A program made the translations under genes and the position numbers. Positions 12,101 through 23,731 of a stretch of DNA of 64,000 nucleotides are shown in pieces; the stretch's first letter is position 1, and each line of letters starts with the position of its first letter. Source of the stretch: Klebsormidium nitens (lineage: Eukaryota; Streptophyta; Klebsormidiophyceae; Klebsormidiales; Klebsormidiaceae); NCBI GenBank assembly GCA_000708835.1, contig DF236952.1, positions 459,623 to 523,622 of the forward strand, given 5' to 3'. The notes under the pieces are model-generated. The model did not search any database, was not told where the DNA came from, and saw only the letters and a program-made list of their open reading frames with translations.

Positions 12101-13576
12101 GGGCGCTCGAGGACGATAGGATACGGTACGTGCCTTCATAAGCGACGTCCGCCAGGCTTCCTTACCTTTCTGGTATTATTGCTTTCGTAACTTGTCACCT
12201 TTCAGCGGAAGCGTGGTGTCCGTGGCCGATAACGCGATATTTTTGGATTGCGGGTAAATCCTGAAGCACTAAACGGTGGTTAACGCACGAAAGTCATGGA
12301 TACGTAGTCAGTTTGAGCACCGAATGTTTTGCTTCCTCCAGGCGTTTCTCGGAGTTGGGCTGTGCTTTTACGGCTAACCCCGCCGATTTCACATCTCCTT
12401 CAACAGTGTGTCACACCTTGGTTGAGGTGGCGGGGCATCTTTAGCAGACCGGGACTTCGTTCTCACCCTCAGTTTTTCTAAACCTGCGCCGCGTGACCCG
12501 AGCTGAATTGCATGAGCCAATTCCGAAACGTAACCCAGTACGCAGAACGTGTGCTGTTCTGATAGGGTGCATCCATTTCCAGAAATCCTGGACTTGTCCA
12601 TGAGCTGGATGCAGCACACGTTTCTGTCGCGACACGCTTTGCGAATTGGACCAAATGTAACGTTCGGGTCAAGTCAGTCTTGGTCAGGCGGCCGGGTTAT
12701 ACCGAACCCTAGTAAGAGGGTGTCTGGGAAGCTAGTCCGTAGGCGACCACGTAGCGGAGGCTCCGTTTTGATTGTCGCTCACATTGGCACGTGCTTGCAA
12801 ACGGCGGCGACAGTCATTGATCCGTTTCGTCGCTCCAAAAGCTGCGTGTCGCCAGGGACGCACGTGGGAAGATGCTCTCTTTCAGAACCGAAAAATTCGT
12901 TGGACCTTAACACCTGGTTTCAGAAGGATCTCCTGTGATTCCCCCATGGTAACCAGTCCTCAGTTTGAAATTTAATTTGAAAACCAGTGGCGGCCTGGGA
13001 TTCTTTCGCAAGGATATTGTATCGAACCTGGACTTTCAGTTTGACCGCTTGTTCACTGCTGCGTGATCCGTCAAACCTGGCGGCAGAATGTGCGATGTGC
13101 GATAATTGCAAAGGGTGATCTAACGGCTCAGACGTAGTTCTGCCACCAGCTTGAATTGAAATGGGGTCAACTTGGCGGTTATTCTTGACAGAATGCTGTG
13201 TATCCTAGGAATCACCGATTAGGGTTGTAAACTCTGTCAGTCTTCACAGGGCGCCTTGGCTTCAAACCGGAGGGGAACCGGGGACGAACCGGGGCGTTCC
13301 GCTCCGGAAAAGTGGCGGACGAACCGGAGCTGGCCCCGGTTCGAGGCCGGTTTGCTAAGAACAGGAGCTGGTTCTTGCAGTCCGGAGCCGTTTGGCATGA
13401 ACCGGTTGTGACAAGCTCAAGTAATGCCTGCTTTCTTTGGTTGCAGGGTTGAACGGACAGAATGCTCTGTCCGAATGGTGCGGACAAGCTGGCCGCATAA
13501 GGAATTGCGAGAGGTCTACGTTCCCGTGGCTTACGTTCCAGTCGTCGAGGAAATTGACAAAGGTGCGAACACGTGA
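9136..13576 (+). CDS. DUF2358 (NTF2-like fold) protein, probably plastid-targeted
   Basis: Eight exons: 9136-9720, 10416-10594, 11214-11319, 11565-11689, 12027-12125, 12206-12253, 12342-12407, 13447-13576; 445 aa, with an alternative ATG at 9145. The N-terminal 150 residues are Ser/Arg/Ala-rich, like a transit peptide. Then comes a DUF2358 domain: VQFVAEFLRVELPKFF, VHFRDPLISIRG, VARWTFALPARFLPW, RPVVFFTGVSKF, HYDYWDNLG. This pattern is shared with plant DUF2358 proteins, whose function is unknown. The following segment (DRPYLLLRRARDYDVRQYE) resembles the entry to a SOUL domain, with which DUF2358 is fused in some plant proteins, but no SOUL core follows. The C-terminus (REVYVPVAYVPVVEEIDKG) is not recognised. 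The exon 7 donor (AGT|GTGTCA) is weak and chosen because it keeps phase into exon 8, so the last junction is uncertain. Confidence 0.72.
11800..11955. repeat. 11-bp minisatellite (TACTTTGATGG) in DUF2358 intron 4
   Basis: About ten imperfect head-to-tail copies of TACTTTGATGG and variants (TACTTTGACGG, TATTTTGATGG). A longer internal duplication, ending GGTGGTCGTA or GATGGTCGTA, closes the block. It lies wholly within the intron between 11689 and 12027 and does not alter coding exons. Confidence 0.85.
13264..13408. repeat. GAACCGG-rich degenerate repeat block in the last DUF2358 intron
   Basis: At least five copies of a GAACCGG core occur in about 145 bp, just before the last exon. The block is GC-rich and open in one frame, but its composition looks repetitive rather than conserved, so I treat it as intronic. 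Confidence 0.5.
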
Positions 13577-15075
13577 ACGTCCTGACATGGCAGCTCAGAT
13601 ACGTTGATTTAAACGTGGTACATAGGTAGTTAGGAAAGACTGTAGTACGGTAAGCGAGAATTGATGCAGCTTAAGTGTTGAGCCCAAGATTTGAGGCGTT
13701 TGTTTCAATCTGTAGAAAGTCGCCGCTCGACCGGTTTGGGTTCCTTCGATCCATTGAAAAGGTGATGCTTGGAAGTGAACAGAGTAGGCGCGGTTAGCGA
13801 CGACAGTTTGCAGGGTGTTCGAGAGTGAGCGTCCAGAGGTATAGCTGTTTGACGGACTAGTGTGGATTGCGTCCTTAGTAGAAGGTTTTAGAAGGACAGC
13901 TTCATGTTGACGAAATTGTGTTGTTGATTGCGTTAGGGACTATCTTAGACAATAATTGATTAGTATAATCCGGTGGATGGGGTATAGTACATCTTATTGC
14001 AACAGCCTGTGGCGCATGAGATTGTGGTTAATTGGCACGCCGAAAGTTGCGTGGTACCGGCACTTGGATATATGGGGTATTCGTACATGCATGCATGTGG
14101 GTTGCGCCTAACCTCTTGGCCGCAGCGGGCTAGGTCCGACCATGTGGCCAATGGCCAAGCTTAGTCTTTCAAGGGCCAATTGTTGCATGCAGTCACTTCT
14201 TTCTATACACGCAGGCTTAGGCACCCATGGGCCCATGGCGCAGAAACAAGCAATAATTCCGGAGTTCGGGCTTCATCGAATTAAATGCATCAACTCCATG
14301 ACCTCTATGTTGATTGGTCTTGAGACCTATACATTCCAACACATTGGTGACATGCAGTGCGACTGACCGAGCTCCAGCTCAAGCATCAGATATGTACGCA
14401 ACCGTCAGAAATTGGCGACAAATCTTAAACTTTGGTCGTCAACTATTATGTTCTTGCTCGCACTGCATGCATACAACGGCCAGCTCGAGCCGCCTCGACT
14501 CAACGACTAACTAACTTCACTCGTTTCATGATTCTTGCTGTTAGCTTCAGCTTGGGACTTTCGGAAAGCGCGAGTAATGATAGTGCTTCCGGCTCTCAGT
14601 GCCATGATTCGTATAAAAGTTTACTGGATGCAGATTTAGTATATATGTCCCGTGACTACTTGTTGCCGCGTCGAGTGGCCCTGGGCCGCGCGGGCAAACC
14701 AGCTTACACGCAACATGAGCGAGTCCTAGCATATTGCACAACACATCAAGCCGCGGTGCATCAAATCCGACCAACTACGGTCGATCTGAACATTATGGCA
14801 TAAATTCAAAGGGTCTCCAAGGCCGCCCCTACTAAAAGAGGTGCATGTTATACCGTATCCTGAGGCCTTTTGCACACATGGAGTGGGAATTATATTGGGG
14901 TGCGCAGGTGGAGATTGGCTGGCCGCTTAATGGCTGAAGGACTTTATTGGCTCTCAAATACAAACACTGCCAGATTTTGGTCTTTCGAGCTACATTTCTA
15001 CAGGGTGATAAGCGAGCTCTTGTTATCACCACAAATCAATAATGGTTTCCTAGACCTATGCATGGCGTTCTCTGT
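13577..15075. other. Convergent intergenic region between DUF2358 gene and CAO
   Basis: The 3' ends of two convergent genes flank this AT-richer stretch. It holds short ATGCATG-type simple sequence (around 14090) but no recognised gene. Confidence 0.4.
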
Positions 15076-18000
15076 TCAATCAAAATCGTCCTCAATCTGG
15101 CTATGCTCTGATCGGCTGGTGCTATCCTCCTGCTGTTGCCTCCACCGCCGGTAGCGTACCCCCAGCTTATCATAAGCAACTGGATGGTTCCACACGTTTG
15201 CCCCTCGAATCATCCGGTCCTGCTGGCCCTCTACCAACCGGAGGTCCTCCGATAACACCTGCAGTTGAGTAGCAAGTGGTCAGCACTCTAACAAAATGGC
15301 CGACTTTGTGAAGCAATCAAGAATAAAGACAACAGCTGACACTAGAAGAATGGATGAATGCAACCAGTCGAGAACAGACAGAACAAAGTTCAAGTCGAGT
15401 CGCAGTTGACGACTCTAAACGTTTGGATTACTGTCTGGTCCAAGAGCAATAACAGGGATTGACCGTCAACCTGCTCAGACCAAAAACCGGAAGCCCGTGC
15501 TCACAGCATTGGGTCGATTTACCAGCTTATTAAGGGCACGGTACTACGCCAAAGAGCAAAATCCCTGCACCCCATGCGCCTCCAAAACCAAGCTACTCAA
15601 AGTACGTTTCTGTTTGGAAGGACGTCATGGGACATGTCCCACACGGAGACTCGATGCCCGGGATTCAACTTCCGCAGTCCCTCCCGATAGCCATGTAGGC
15701 CGGTGTTCAAGCGACGGGCAGTCGATGCACGGATATCGCTCCAAGCCACATGGGGTAGACGGCCCCCTGAAACCAATAAAAGTGTGTGCTCACCTGGTTG
15801 GCCATGTACTCCCACAGCTTGTGGATGAAGGGCACGTACTTCGCCCACCAGGCAAAGTCGAGCGACATGCGGTACAGTAGCCGGGTCGTGCCCGTCTTGG
15901 ACGGTACACACACATGGAGTTGGTGCAAGTGGTTAGGGCAGTCCTGCAAGGGGAGGCGGTGTCAATAAGGATGTATACGAAGGACCTCGGTTGGTGATCT
16001 GAGTTATTTGTAACAGACGAGGCATTTTGCTTCAGAAAGAAGAAGTCGGTTTTAGCATGGATGTGCGGACTTGTAGTTCGGGAAACACAATTGCAGTCTA
16101 CACCAGCCTTGGCGCACAACAAAACTGCATGAACCGAGATAGGAGCCTTCCCTTGCATAAAATCTGGATCCCCTCATTAAAACAACCAAACATCACCTGT
16201 TCGTCAACGCCTGATATCGAACGATTAACCCCTTATGAGATGAAGGTACTCAAATCTTTTTTGGGTCTACAACTCAATGATGGCACCAAGACCCGTAGAC
16301 CTGCCAGAAAAACCGCGAAAGGCAAGTACCGTACTGCTACGTAATTTCGGCAAAAATTAAATAATTATGTGCCCTGCCGAATTCCGCCGAGAAATGTTTT
16401 GGAGCGATAATGGTCGATAATGGTATGTTTTAGCAGGTAACTCTAGGTCTGCCGAAAAGATAGAAAGTTTCATAATTAATTTTTCGGCGTCGAAGTTGCC
16501 GAAATCAAATAGCAGTACGGTACTTTCAAATTCGAGCACACAGGACTGTGGCTCACTTTCGTGTTAGTGCCGGAGAGCTTCCCAGGCTGCGAGAGCCCAA
16601 TAGTGGAGAACACCATGCAGGGGGGGCGGAACTCCATGTCGATCGGATAGGGGTCCCAGAAACCGCTCAAAGCGGCAGCGGCAGCGGTCTTGAATTTGAC
16701 GGAACTGCAGTCAGAAGAGGAGGCACGACAGAAAGTTAGCACAGTTGGAGGGGTTGTAACTCTCCCTGTCTGGTTGAACAGCAATAAACTCGGCCTCTCA
16801 AACTCGGCCTCTCAGACAAATGGCAATCTGAGCGATCCAAGAACCTTGAGACCCCCGGAGCAATCGGTTCACCGTTTGGGAAGAGCCGTACTTGCATTAC
16901 AATCCTTCTCTCAGCGCGCTTTGTTTGCGATACTGGTCCTTCCTTTATCTAGGGCCAGTCAACGAATTACCCCATCTGAGGACCAGACTGTCACACTATC
17001 AACAGAAGTTATGCAGGCCTTAAGCGGGCGTTACATAAGAACCAAGGTCAACGTATGTAATCAAAGAAGACTTTCGAATAAACACCCAGTTTGAAGATCG
17101 GTTTGAATCGTCCAGGTTGGGATATACCAATCGAAACGAACTTCAACAGCACATCTGAGACGGTCCATCTTGTCCGAGTCTGGAATTCGGCAAGGGGTTT
17201 GCACTTACTTGGGCACTGGCCAGCCCTTGGCGAAAGTGGTGGTGTGGGTGAAGGGGGCGTGCGCCAGGTCCAGCAGGTTCTCCACGAGCAAGCCGTGCTC
17301 AACGGGGACCTCTAGAGTGATCTGCAATCACAACAGCAGGCTGACGTCAGTAGCTGTTCTCAGGGATTGAACAAGCGCAGAGTACTGCAAACCTGCTTCG
17401 GATGGGACAGTGGCGAGCGGGTCTTTATGGCTTTTCGCATTGTGTGGACGACTTTGCTGTCATATTGCAAACACATACCAGCAAGGACTTGGGGTATGCT
17501 CTTGCACAGGAAACGGCTTTTCAGAACATGGTCGGCAGAATGCTCCGAGGGGCTGTTCGCACCTTCCTTTCAAAGGAGCAAGGAGCACATCAATACCTGC
17601 CCACACCTTTTCCACATGTAACAATGACACAACTCGTCAAAGCATGAACAAGAATGATTGCGAGAGAGAAACGGGAGAAACCCTTACCTGTGCATGGATG
17701 GTGTAACCAGAAGGGGGGCTCAGGTCAGGGAGGGTGGCCTCCGGCACTTTGTCCCCGGGCCAGATCCAGATCATGCCGTCTTGCTCAACGCAAGGGAGGG
17801 CGCGGACAGAGGTGGGGGCCTGGACTGTGGAGGGCATGTGGGTGCACTCGCCGGAAGTGGTGTACTCCCAACCTGCAGAAAGGGTTCCAGAACAGGGTCA
17901 GGAATTTGGTTATAGAGGGTTCTGAGTCGGTTCTTTGACTTCAGGACTCTTCGGGGCTTCCATTGGGAAAGTGCAGGTCAACCACGCAGCGGACAGATTA

Positions 18001-21000
18001 GAGGTTGCTTTAACAGTCCCAGGAAAAATAACACGGAACAAATCCAACCTTTGATCAAACTTTTGATACTCACAAAGGGGGCCACTACGATGACCAACCT
18101 TGCAGCAAAACGATGGGAACCTGATCCACAACCGAGACAGCATCATTCCAAACGAAAGATTCGTAGAAGCCTCCTCACCATGGTATGGACATTGCACTTT
18201 CCCATCTACGAGCGCCCCCAAGGACAGGGGGCAGGCTCGGTGCGCGCATTCATCCCTGATACACCCCGCTTTTCCGTCCTGATCTCGGAAGATGACCCAA
18301 GGCTCGTTGAAACAGTCTATTGGTACCTGTAAATGGACAAACAAAGGCTGCTGAGAAAAGTGATCATAAGGAAAAGGCGAGTTTTGTTGAGCTCTACGTC
18401 CGTACTGTATAAGAAAGGGGCTCTTTGCTCGGCCTTGGCCCCAGATGCAGAGGCGCTGCATGCTTCTTGCCAAAATCTGTCGACATGAATGTACATGACG
18501 CAGAATTCAAAAAGATGAGGCCTGCAACTCTCCAAGGCGATAAGGTTTTCTACCGCCACATATCCGCCTCTGGTGTGACGAGCTCACCATGGTCTTACTG
18601 TCCACATTCTCAGAGAAAGCCACCGGGTACCAGAAGTTTTTCAGCGCTGGGGAAACCTTCGGCTTTCCCGACACATCGAGAAAACTCTTCTGCCCTGCTC
18701 GCCGTTGCCGCCGAGCCACCTGCTCCGACAAAAAGCGAGGCGTGAGTTGGCCGACCAATAGTAGTCAGTTGCCTTGCAAACTTCGCTATACTCTGATTGA
18801 CATGGTCCTGCATCCATAGTCCTGCATGAGGCCATAAGGATTTGCCTCCAGGTGGATCTGAGTAAGAAAAGGCTGCACTCCAGTCCATGTCAAAGACATC
18901 TAGTTCGTGGCGCCTATGGTCCGCATCTGAATTCCAAGCAGCCATCAGCTGCTAACCGCCAGTCCGACCCTGCATGGATCAGACGAGATGTCGACGGCGG
19001 GCAGCGACAAATCAGCTCAAACCGCAGTTCCATCACCAGACATATGCGTACATATTTCTCAATTCACTCGGCATCTTTTCAGTCCGAAGACTCGGGCTGA
19101 AACGGTTGTCAAAAGCCGACAGTGACAAAAGCTTCCCGAGCGCACCTCCTGCTGAACCTCCTCTGCAATCTCCCTAGCCTCCGGTTGCGTGCGGGGCAGC
19201 TCTTGCGTCTGCGCCTGTGACCGCTGCTGGGGGGGCAACGTCTCCATCAGCTTGTCCTCCATATCCGTGAGTTTGCTAAGGGTGTGCTCGACCCTCGCCT
19301 CCGATACATGTAGCTGGCACCAACAAAAAACCCAGGTTAGTATTAACCTTCCTCCCAAATCTGGTTAATCTCACTGCCAAGCGTCAATGACCTAGCTTTC
19401 AACTGTGCCAGATGCACTCACCTAAAGCAAGTCCTAGCCCCAGCAAATGGAACGATAACCTGGTCTGGACGGGCGAATTGCTTGCTCTCAATAAGAAAGC
19501 CCTCACGCACACAACAATGTGGCAATATCATGCAATTTGTGCTGACATGTCATCACTATGCTCTGAATACAGCTGCAATTCTGAGCACGGCAAGAGGCGT
19601 TAATGTTCAGCTGCAACAACAGCCGCAAATGCAGATTATGAAATCGGTCCGACGCCGACTCTTCTATCATGAGTAGGGAACCTCAGAAATGGTACCCTCT
19701 CTCTGCAACCAGTGAATCAAGTGAAACCCAAGCCCCCATGCTCAATAGAACAATGCCCCCAAGGATTGGCCCAGTTCGGATGCAAGGGTTGTTGAATCTT
19801 GGACACACACCAATCTGCGCGGGTACTGTTAAACCCATGCTCAGCAGACGAGATAAGCCATCTTGTGCTCTGCGTCAATCTTGGCCCACACACTCTGCAC
19901 AGACTCCCCGAACCAGCTCCTATAAGCTGTTGGGCCAGTGCAGGCAGAATCGGTTTGCAGTTTACAACCTTTGACATTTTCCCAACGCTTGTCTCCTCAC
20001 CTGTGCATGGGCCTTTGACAGCTCATCTTGCAGCGCAGCAAGCTGGTTCTTCAGAGTTGACACCGACTTGTGCTCACGAGCGACCGGGTTGAGTGTCTCT
20101 ACCACCTGCAGAGTGGGGCCAATTCGCTTTTCATAAAATAGTCCATGTGTCCCAAGGTGCAATGATTTGCTCTAATCCCTATGCTTGTGAAAACCAACGG
20201 ACCAAATCCCCCTCAGACATCGGAGTGTACCCTCCCACAAGAAAGCTGAGGGAGCTTGGTTGACTCATTGCCGGAAGGTAGCTCAAGAGGAGTGCCACGA
20301 TCCAGGGCAGCATCTCTCACAGGTTGGCTTTTTCTACTCCATTTTCAACCATTAACCATTGGTTTGGCAAGGAACTGAGGCACGTCGGTTCTGTCTGATC
20401 CCAAGCGAGCTCCAAGCCACGTAAGAGTGACCTATGTGCTTAAAGTACAGGGCAGTCTTCTCACATTCAGACCCCAAGCGTCGGGTCACCATGTAGGTAG
20501 TAGGTTTCCAGCTCCTGTGGAGCTGGCAACAACTCTTGAAAGCCTATAATCAACTATTCATCAATCAAAAGCGGTTGGCATCAGACCCCGCACATTGACA
20601 TGCCCAAGGAGCTAGCACTGAGCCAGATCTGTGTCCTTTGCCAAACTTGTAAGATTTCAGGATACTTTGTAGTGATGCATTTGTCTACCAGCATTGTGCA
20701 CTTCCAAGCAACTTCCATCACAAAATTCCAGGCGGGAAGGTGAATACCAACAGGCGGATACCGCATGCCAGAGACCACAATTGGGATCCGCTTCTACTAA
20801 GGGAGCTGGCGTTACTTTGAGTTCAGCTTTGACATGTGCAGCTCAGACATTGAAGTGTCGGCGCATGTTTTCAAGGCTTCAATCTGCAGTGCATGCGCAG
20901 GGGAGTGCAAGATTCGATCTAATTAATGCTCTGTTGGGAGCCACATGCTGCCGTCCATGGCACTCTGGCTTCCTATCTTAGTGAATTGGCCAGAGTCGCT

Positions 21001-21747
21001 CCACCCGCACTTGAATTAGCTGGCCCAGTATCTCTCTTACAAGCGCAAACCCCATTGCGTCAAACCAACCTTCTGTTTGTAAACCAGAGGATATGTGCAG
21101 ATGTAATGAGGGCAGACAAGGCAGGCAGGAAAGCCAGCAACAGCTGAAAGATACAAATGTGCTACAAGCCAAGCTCCGAGTTCAACGGAGTCTACATGGC
21201 TGACATGACATGCCATATGCCAAAACCAGGCGCGATAAAAAAGTCAGCACACCCTCTAGAGAAGCATACCTTCTGCAAAGGCATATGACAACAAAAACCT
21301 GCTGACCTTGTCATGAGCTGCTTTTATTGCATACACGTCCTGCCTCGCCCGCCAGTCCAGGTATCGCACGTCATTCAGCACGACATCCCAGTTATTCTTG
21401 AGCCTGCCACCCTGCTCTCTTGGGTCCGGGACCTGAAAGAGCTCCTCCCACCCCCCATCGTCCGGCCCATTCCGTGACTGCCTAGGTGATATATGCACAC
21501 ATTGTACAGCCGATCGCTTGCCGCTCTCCCTGTCTAGTGGAACCCTCTGCCCTGCAAACTCTCCTAAGCTGACTGTACCCTGCTTGCGCGCCTTCCTTCC
21601 TACTGGTCTCACGCTCTTCACAAGAGCCCTCACAGCCACCCCATGGCTAGAAGGATCGGTCAAGGCCCGGCAGCTCGCCCGTGCATGCAGTCCCCCAATA
21701 GGACCCTTTGCCAAACCCTCAACGCTTACTGCCGCTCCTACCATCAT
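15076..21747 (-). CDS. CAO: Chlorophyllide a oxygenase (CAO), plastid
   Basis: Ten exons on the minus strand: 21747-21307, 20105-20001, 19313-19146, 18719-18588, 18326-18179, 17872-17697, 17321-17209, 16704-16557, 15943-15794, 15258-15076; 587 aa. CAO oxidises the C7 methyl of chlorophyllide a to formyl, giving chlorophyllide b, in plastid membranes. The N-terminus looks like a transit peptide. The regulatory A domain follows ([30 protein letters not shown]), then a coiled-coil B linker. The catalytic part starts at [10 protein letters not shown]. The Rieske cluster is CAHRAC with CPYHGW (C309, H311, C328, H331). The mononuclear iron site is [12 protein letters not shown] (N405, D408, H411, H416). 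The end ([19 protein letters not shown]) is diagnostic for CAO rather than PAO or TIC55. A, B and catalytic parts are on one polypeptide as in land plants, unlike the split CAO of some prasinophytes. A foldback element sits in intron 8. Confidence 0.96.
16324..16526. mobile_element. MITE-like foldback element in CAO intron 8
   Basis: About 203 bp bounded by long imperfect terminal inverted repeats. The left arm starts AAGTACCGTACTGCTA then ATTTCGGCA; the right arm ends TGCCGAAAT then TAGCAGTACGGTACTTT. Both arms continue inward into AT-rich complementary sequence (ATTAAATAATTATG and CATAATTAATTTT). There is no coding capacity. The interior has a small tandem repeat of GATAATGGTC. I found no convincing target-site duplication, so class assignment is open. 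A 13-bp match to the arm end (TAGCAGTACGGTA) occurs at about 22698-22710, upstream of CAO. Confidence 0.7.
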
Positions 21748-23731
21748 ACTAGCCTGCTGTTCCGCCTGTTCAACCTGTTTCCATCAACGCAGCATGAGCG
21801 ATCTCAAATGCACACCTGTTTCCTTGTCCTTTGCCAGCCTTCAAGCCTCGAACATCAACGTCGCTCTACCTGTCCACCCTACAGAGATCCTTTCCTTCCG
21901 AAGTGTTCCCCTCAGCATAAATCAGCAACCAGCACGCTTCTCGCGACAGGGCTGCTCAAACCAGCAGGAGTCAGCTGTTGCTTCAGAAAGACATAGGCGG
22001 TCACATGCGCCATGAGGAAGGCGAATCCGCGGCACACGATGTCCTGCGCGAGCGCACCAGCAGAATGTGCAATCTAGTGTAGGGAGCGCTTCCTTTTTGC
22101 TTGGATTGAAGATTTCGTATACTCTGATTATTTGCAAATTTCCCACCCCACACTTTCAGAAGTTTCAGCCAATCCAAACTGCGGCTTTTCTGTGGCGCGG
22201 GCACCGGCAAGCCTATCGAAGTGGCTGAATCAGATTCTCTGATCATGGTCGTGGCCGCGCCTGGGCCCGCAAGCGGGCGACGTACCGAGAGGCGAATCTG
22301 GCTTTCAGCCAATCAGACGCCAGCATTTGATAAAGTGAATCGCAGATATTACAAGATAATAGGAGCCTGCGAGCTTTGATACCTGGATAGCGCCTCGGTA
22401 GATAGTCACCGGCTGGTCGATTTGACTTGCTTCTGGGTCGTTCTGGTTGGAAGTACGCCCGGTTCTCTGATTCCGCCTGTTTTTTCCTCGGAAAAGTCCA
22501 TAACCGTCCAAGGCCCAGGCATGTTGGACGGTTTGTAATCCGTCGATACTGCAAGTTACTTATAAGCAAAAATCGACGGTCCAAATGCCCTCAAGCAATT
22601 CAAGCACTATAACCGTCGATGGCAGCGGCCAATGCGGCGGATCTTGATTGACAAATGAGCTCCACGAGCTAAGCTGGCCGCCCTCCTAGCCTGAGCTCAT
22701 AGCAGTACGGTAGTTCATCTGCATGACCGGACAAACTCACTGAACCAGAGTCCGTGTGTTCCCCGTGTGATGACAACCCTTAGTAAGCTTCAAGCGGCAA
22801 CAAGGCAATTGTTCACTTTTCAGAATGCACAAAATCACGGATGCCAGTCATCTTGTATTGTACCCCGGCCCAATGCATTATTCACACTGGCCGCCGCCGG
22901 CATGCAATCATGGTGACCGCAAGGCCGGCACTGCAATATGTGTTGTCAGTGTGCATAATGCAATGTACATGGAATCTCTATCGCATGATCACCATTGCTT
23001 CCTGCGGGGCCAGAAGTCTAATGACGTGACTGCATGCTAGCTTTCACACGCGTTTCGCTTGTAGTATGATATACATGTGGGGTTGACAGGTAGTATATGG
23101 GACAAAAGCCCGAATCATCGCGAATGATTAAGCGGGTCACAGTGCAGAAGTCCATCAGCCTAGGATCTGCAGCAGTGCAAGGTGTGACGGCCGCCCCGCC
23201 TAGACGCCCGACGATCGTACACTTTCGACGCTCCGGTGCCTCTTTCATCGTAATGCGAGAGGCCAGTTCACCCGACCACTTGCAAGTCTCCCACTCTGGA
23301 TGCGTGGACTTCAAGCCTGGCTGGTGATGCGACCTGACGAGGTCATCATTGATCAAGTTCAACGCCACGTCATTTTGTAGATTCAGTATACCTCCGTCTC
23401 TTTCCTAGCGACCCACTCGAGATGTCCAAAGCTCTATGCAATGATGGATGCAATGTTGCAGCGTCGTTGCTTATGCTCAAGCAACCTTCTATCCAAAAGG
23501 TTTGAGTCGTCAGTCTCAATGTTCCAATGCGAGTGTCCCTACATGCCTGCACTGTCTTAAAACTAGCGCAGGTCGCAGTTTCTGCCGAGACCCTTGGCTT
23601 GCTGCGACCGTGCTTTATTTCTAGACTCGCTCGGGAATCTACTAAGGCTAACTTTCCAATTTTGACAGGAAAGAATTGTTTCGATTCGAAACTAGAGAGA
23701 CCGCCTCAACGCTGTACACTGTGTCCGTCGA
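21748..23731. promoter_or_regulatory. CAO 5' region / HPT 3' region
   Basis: This 2-kb spacer separates the HPT stop from the CAO start, both genes being on the minus strand. It should contain the CAO promoter and HPT terminator. Between 22500 and 22620 lie two inverted repeats. No TATA box could be assigned with confidence and no gene was recognised. Confidence 0.45.
22502..22620. repeat. Paired inverted repeats upstream of CAO
   Basis: AACCGTCCAA at 22502-22511 is perfectly complementary to TTGGACGGTT at 22524-22533, with a 12-bp loop. ATCGACGGT at 22572-22580 pairs with ACCGTCGAT at 22612-22620. A further CCGTCGAT lies at about 22540. Core AACCGTC is close to MYB-type sites, but a regulatory role is only inferred. 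The cluster is about 760-870 bp upstream of the CAO start codon. Confidence 0.6.

Noticed and set aside
11565-13576. SOUL heme-binding domain after DUF2358
   Set aside because: Only a short entry-like segment (RDYDVRQYE) fits; later exons do not show the SOUL core.
15076-21747. Pheophorbide a oxygenase or TIC55
   Set aside because: The A and B regulatory domains and the [19 protein letters not shown] end are specific to CAO.
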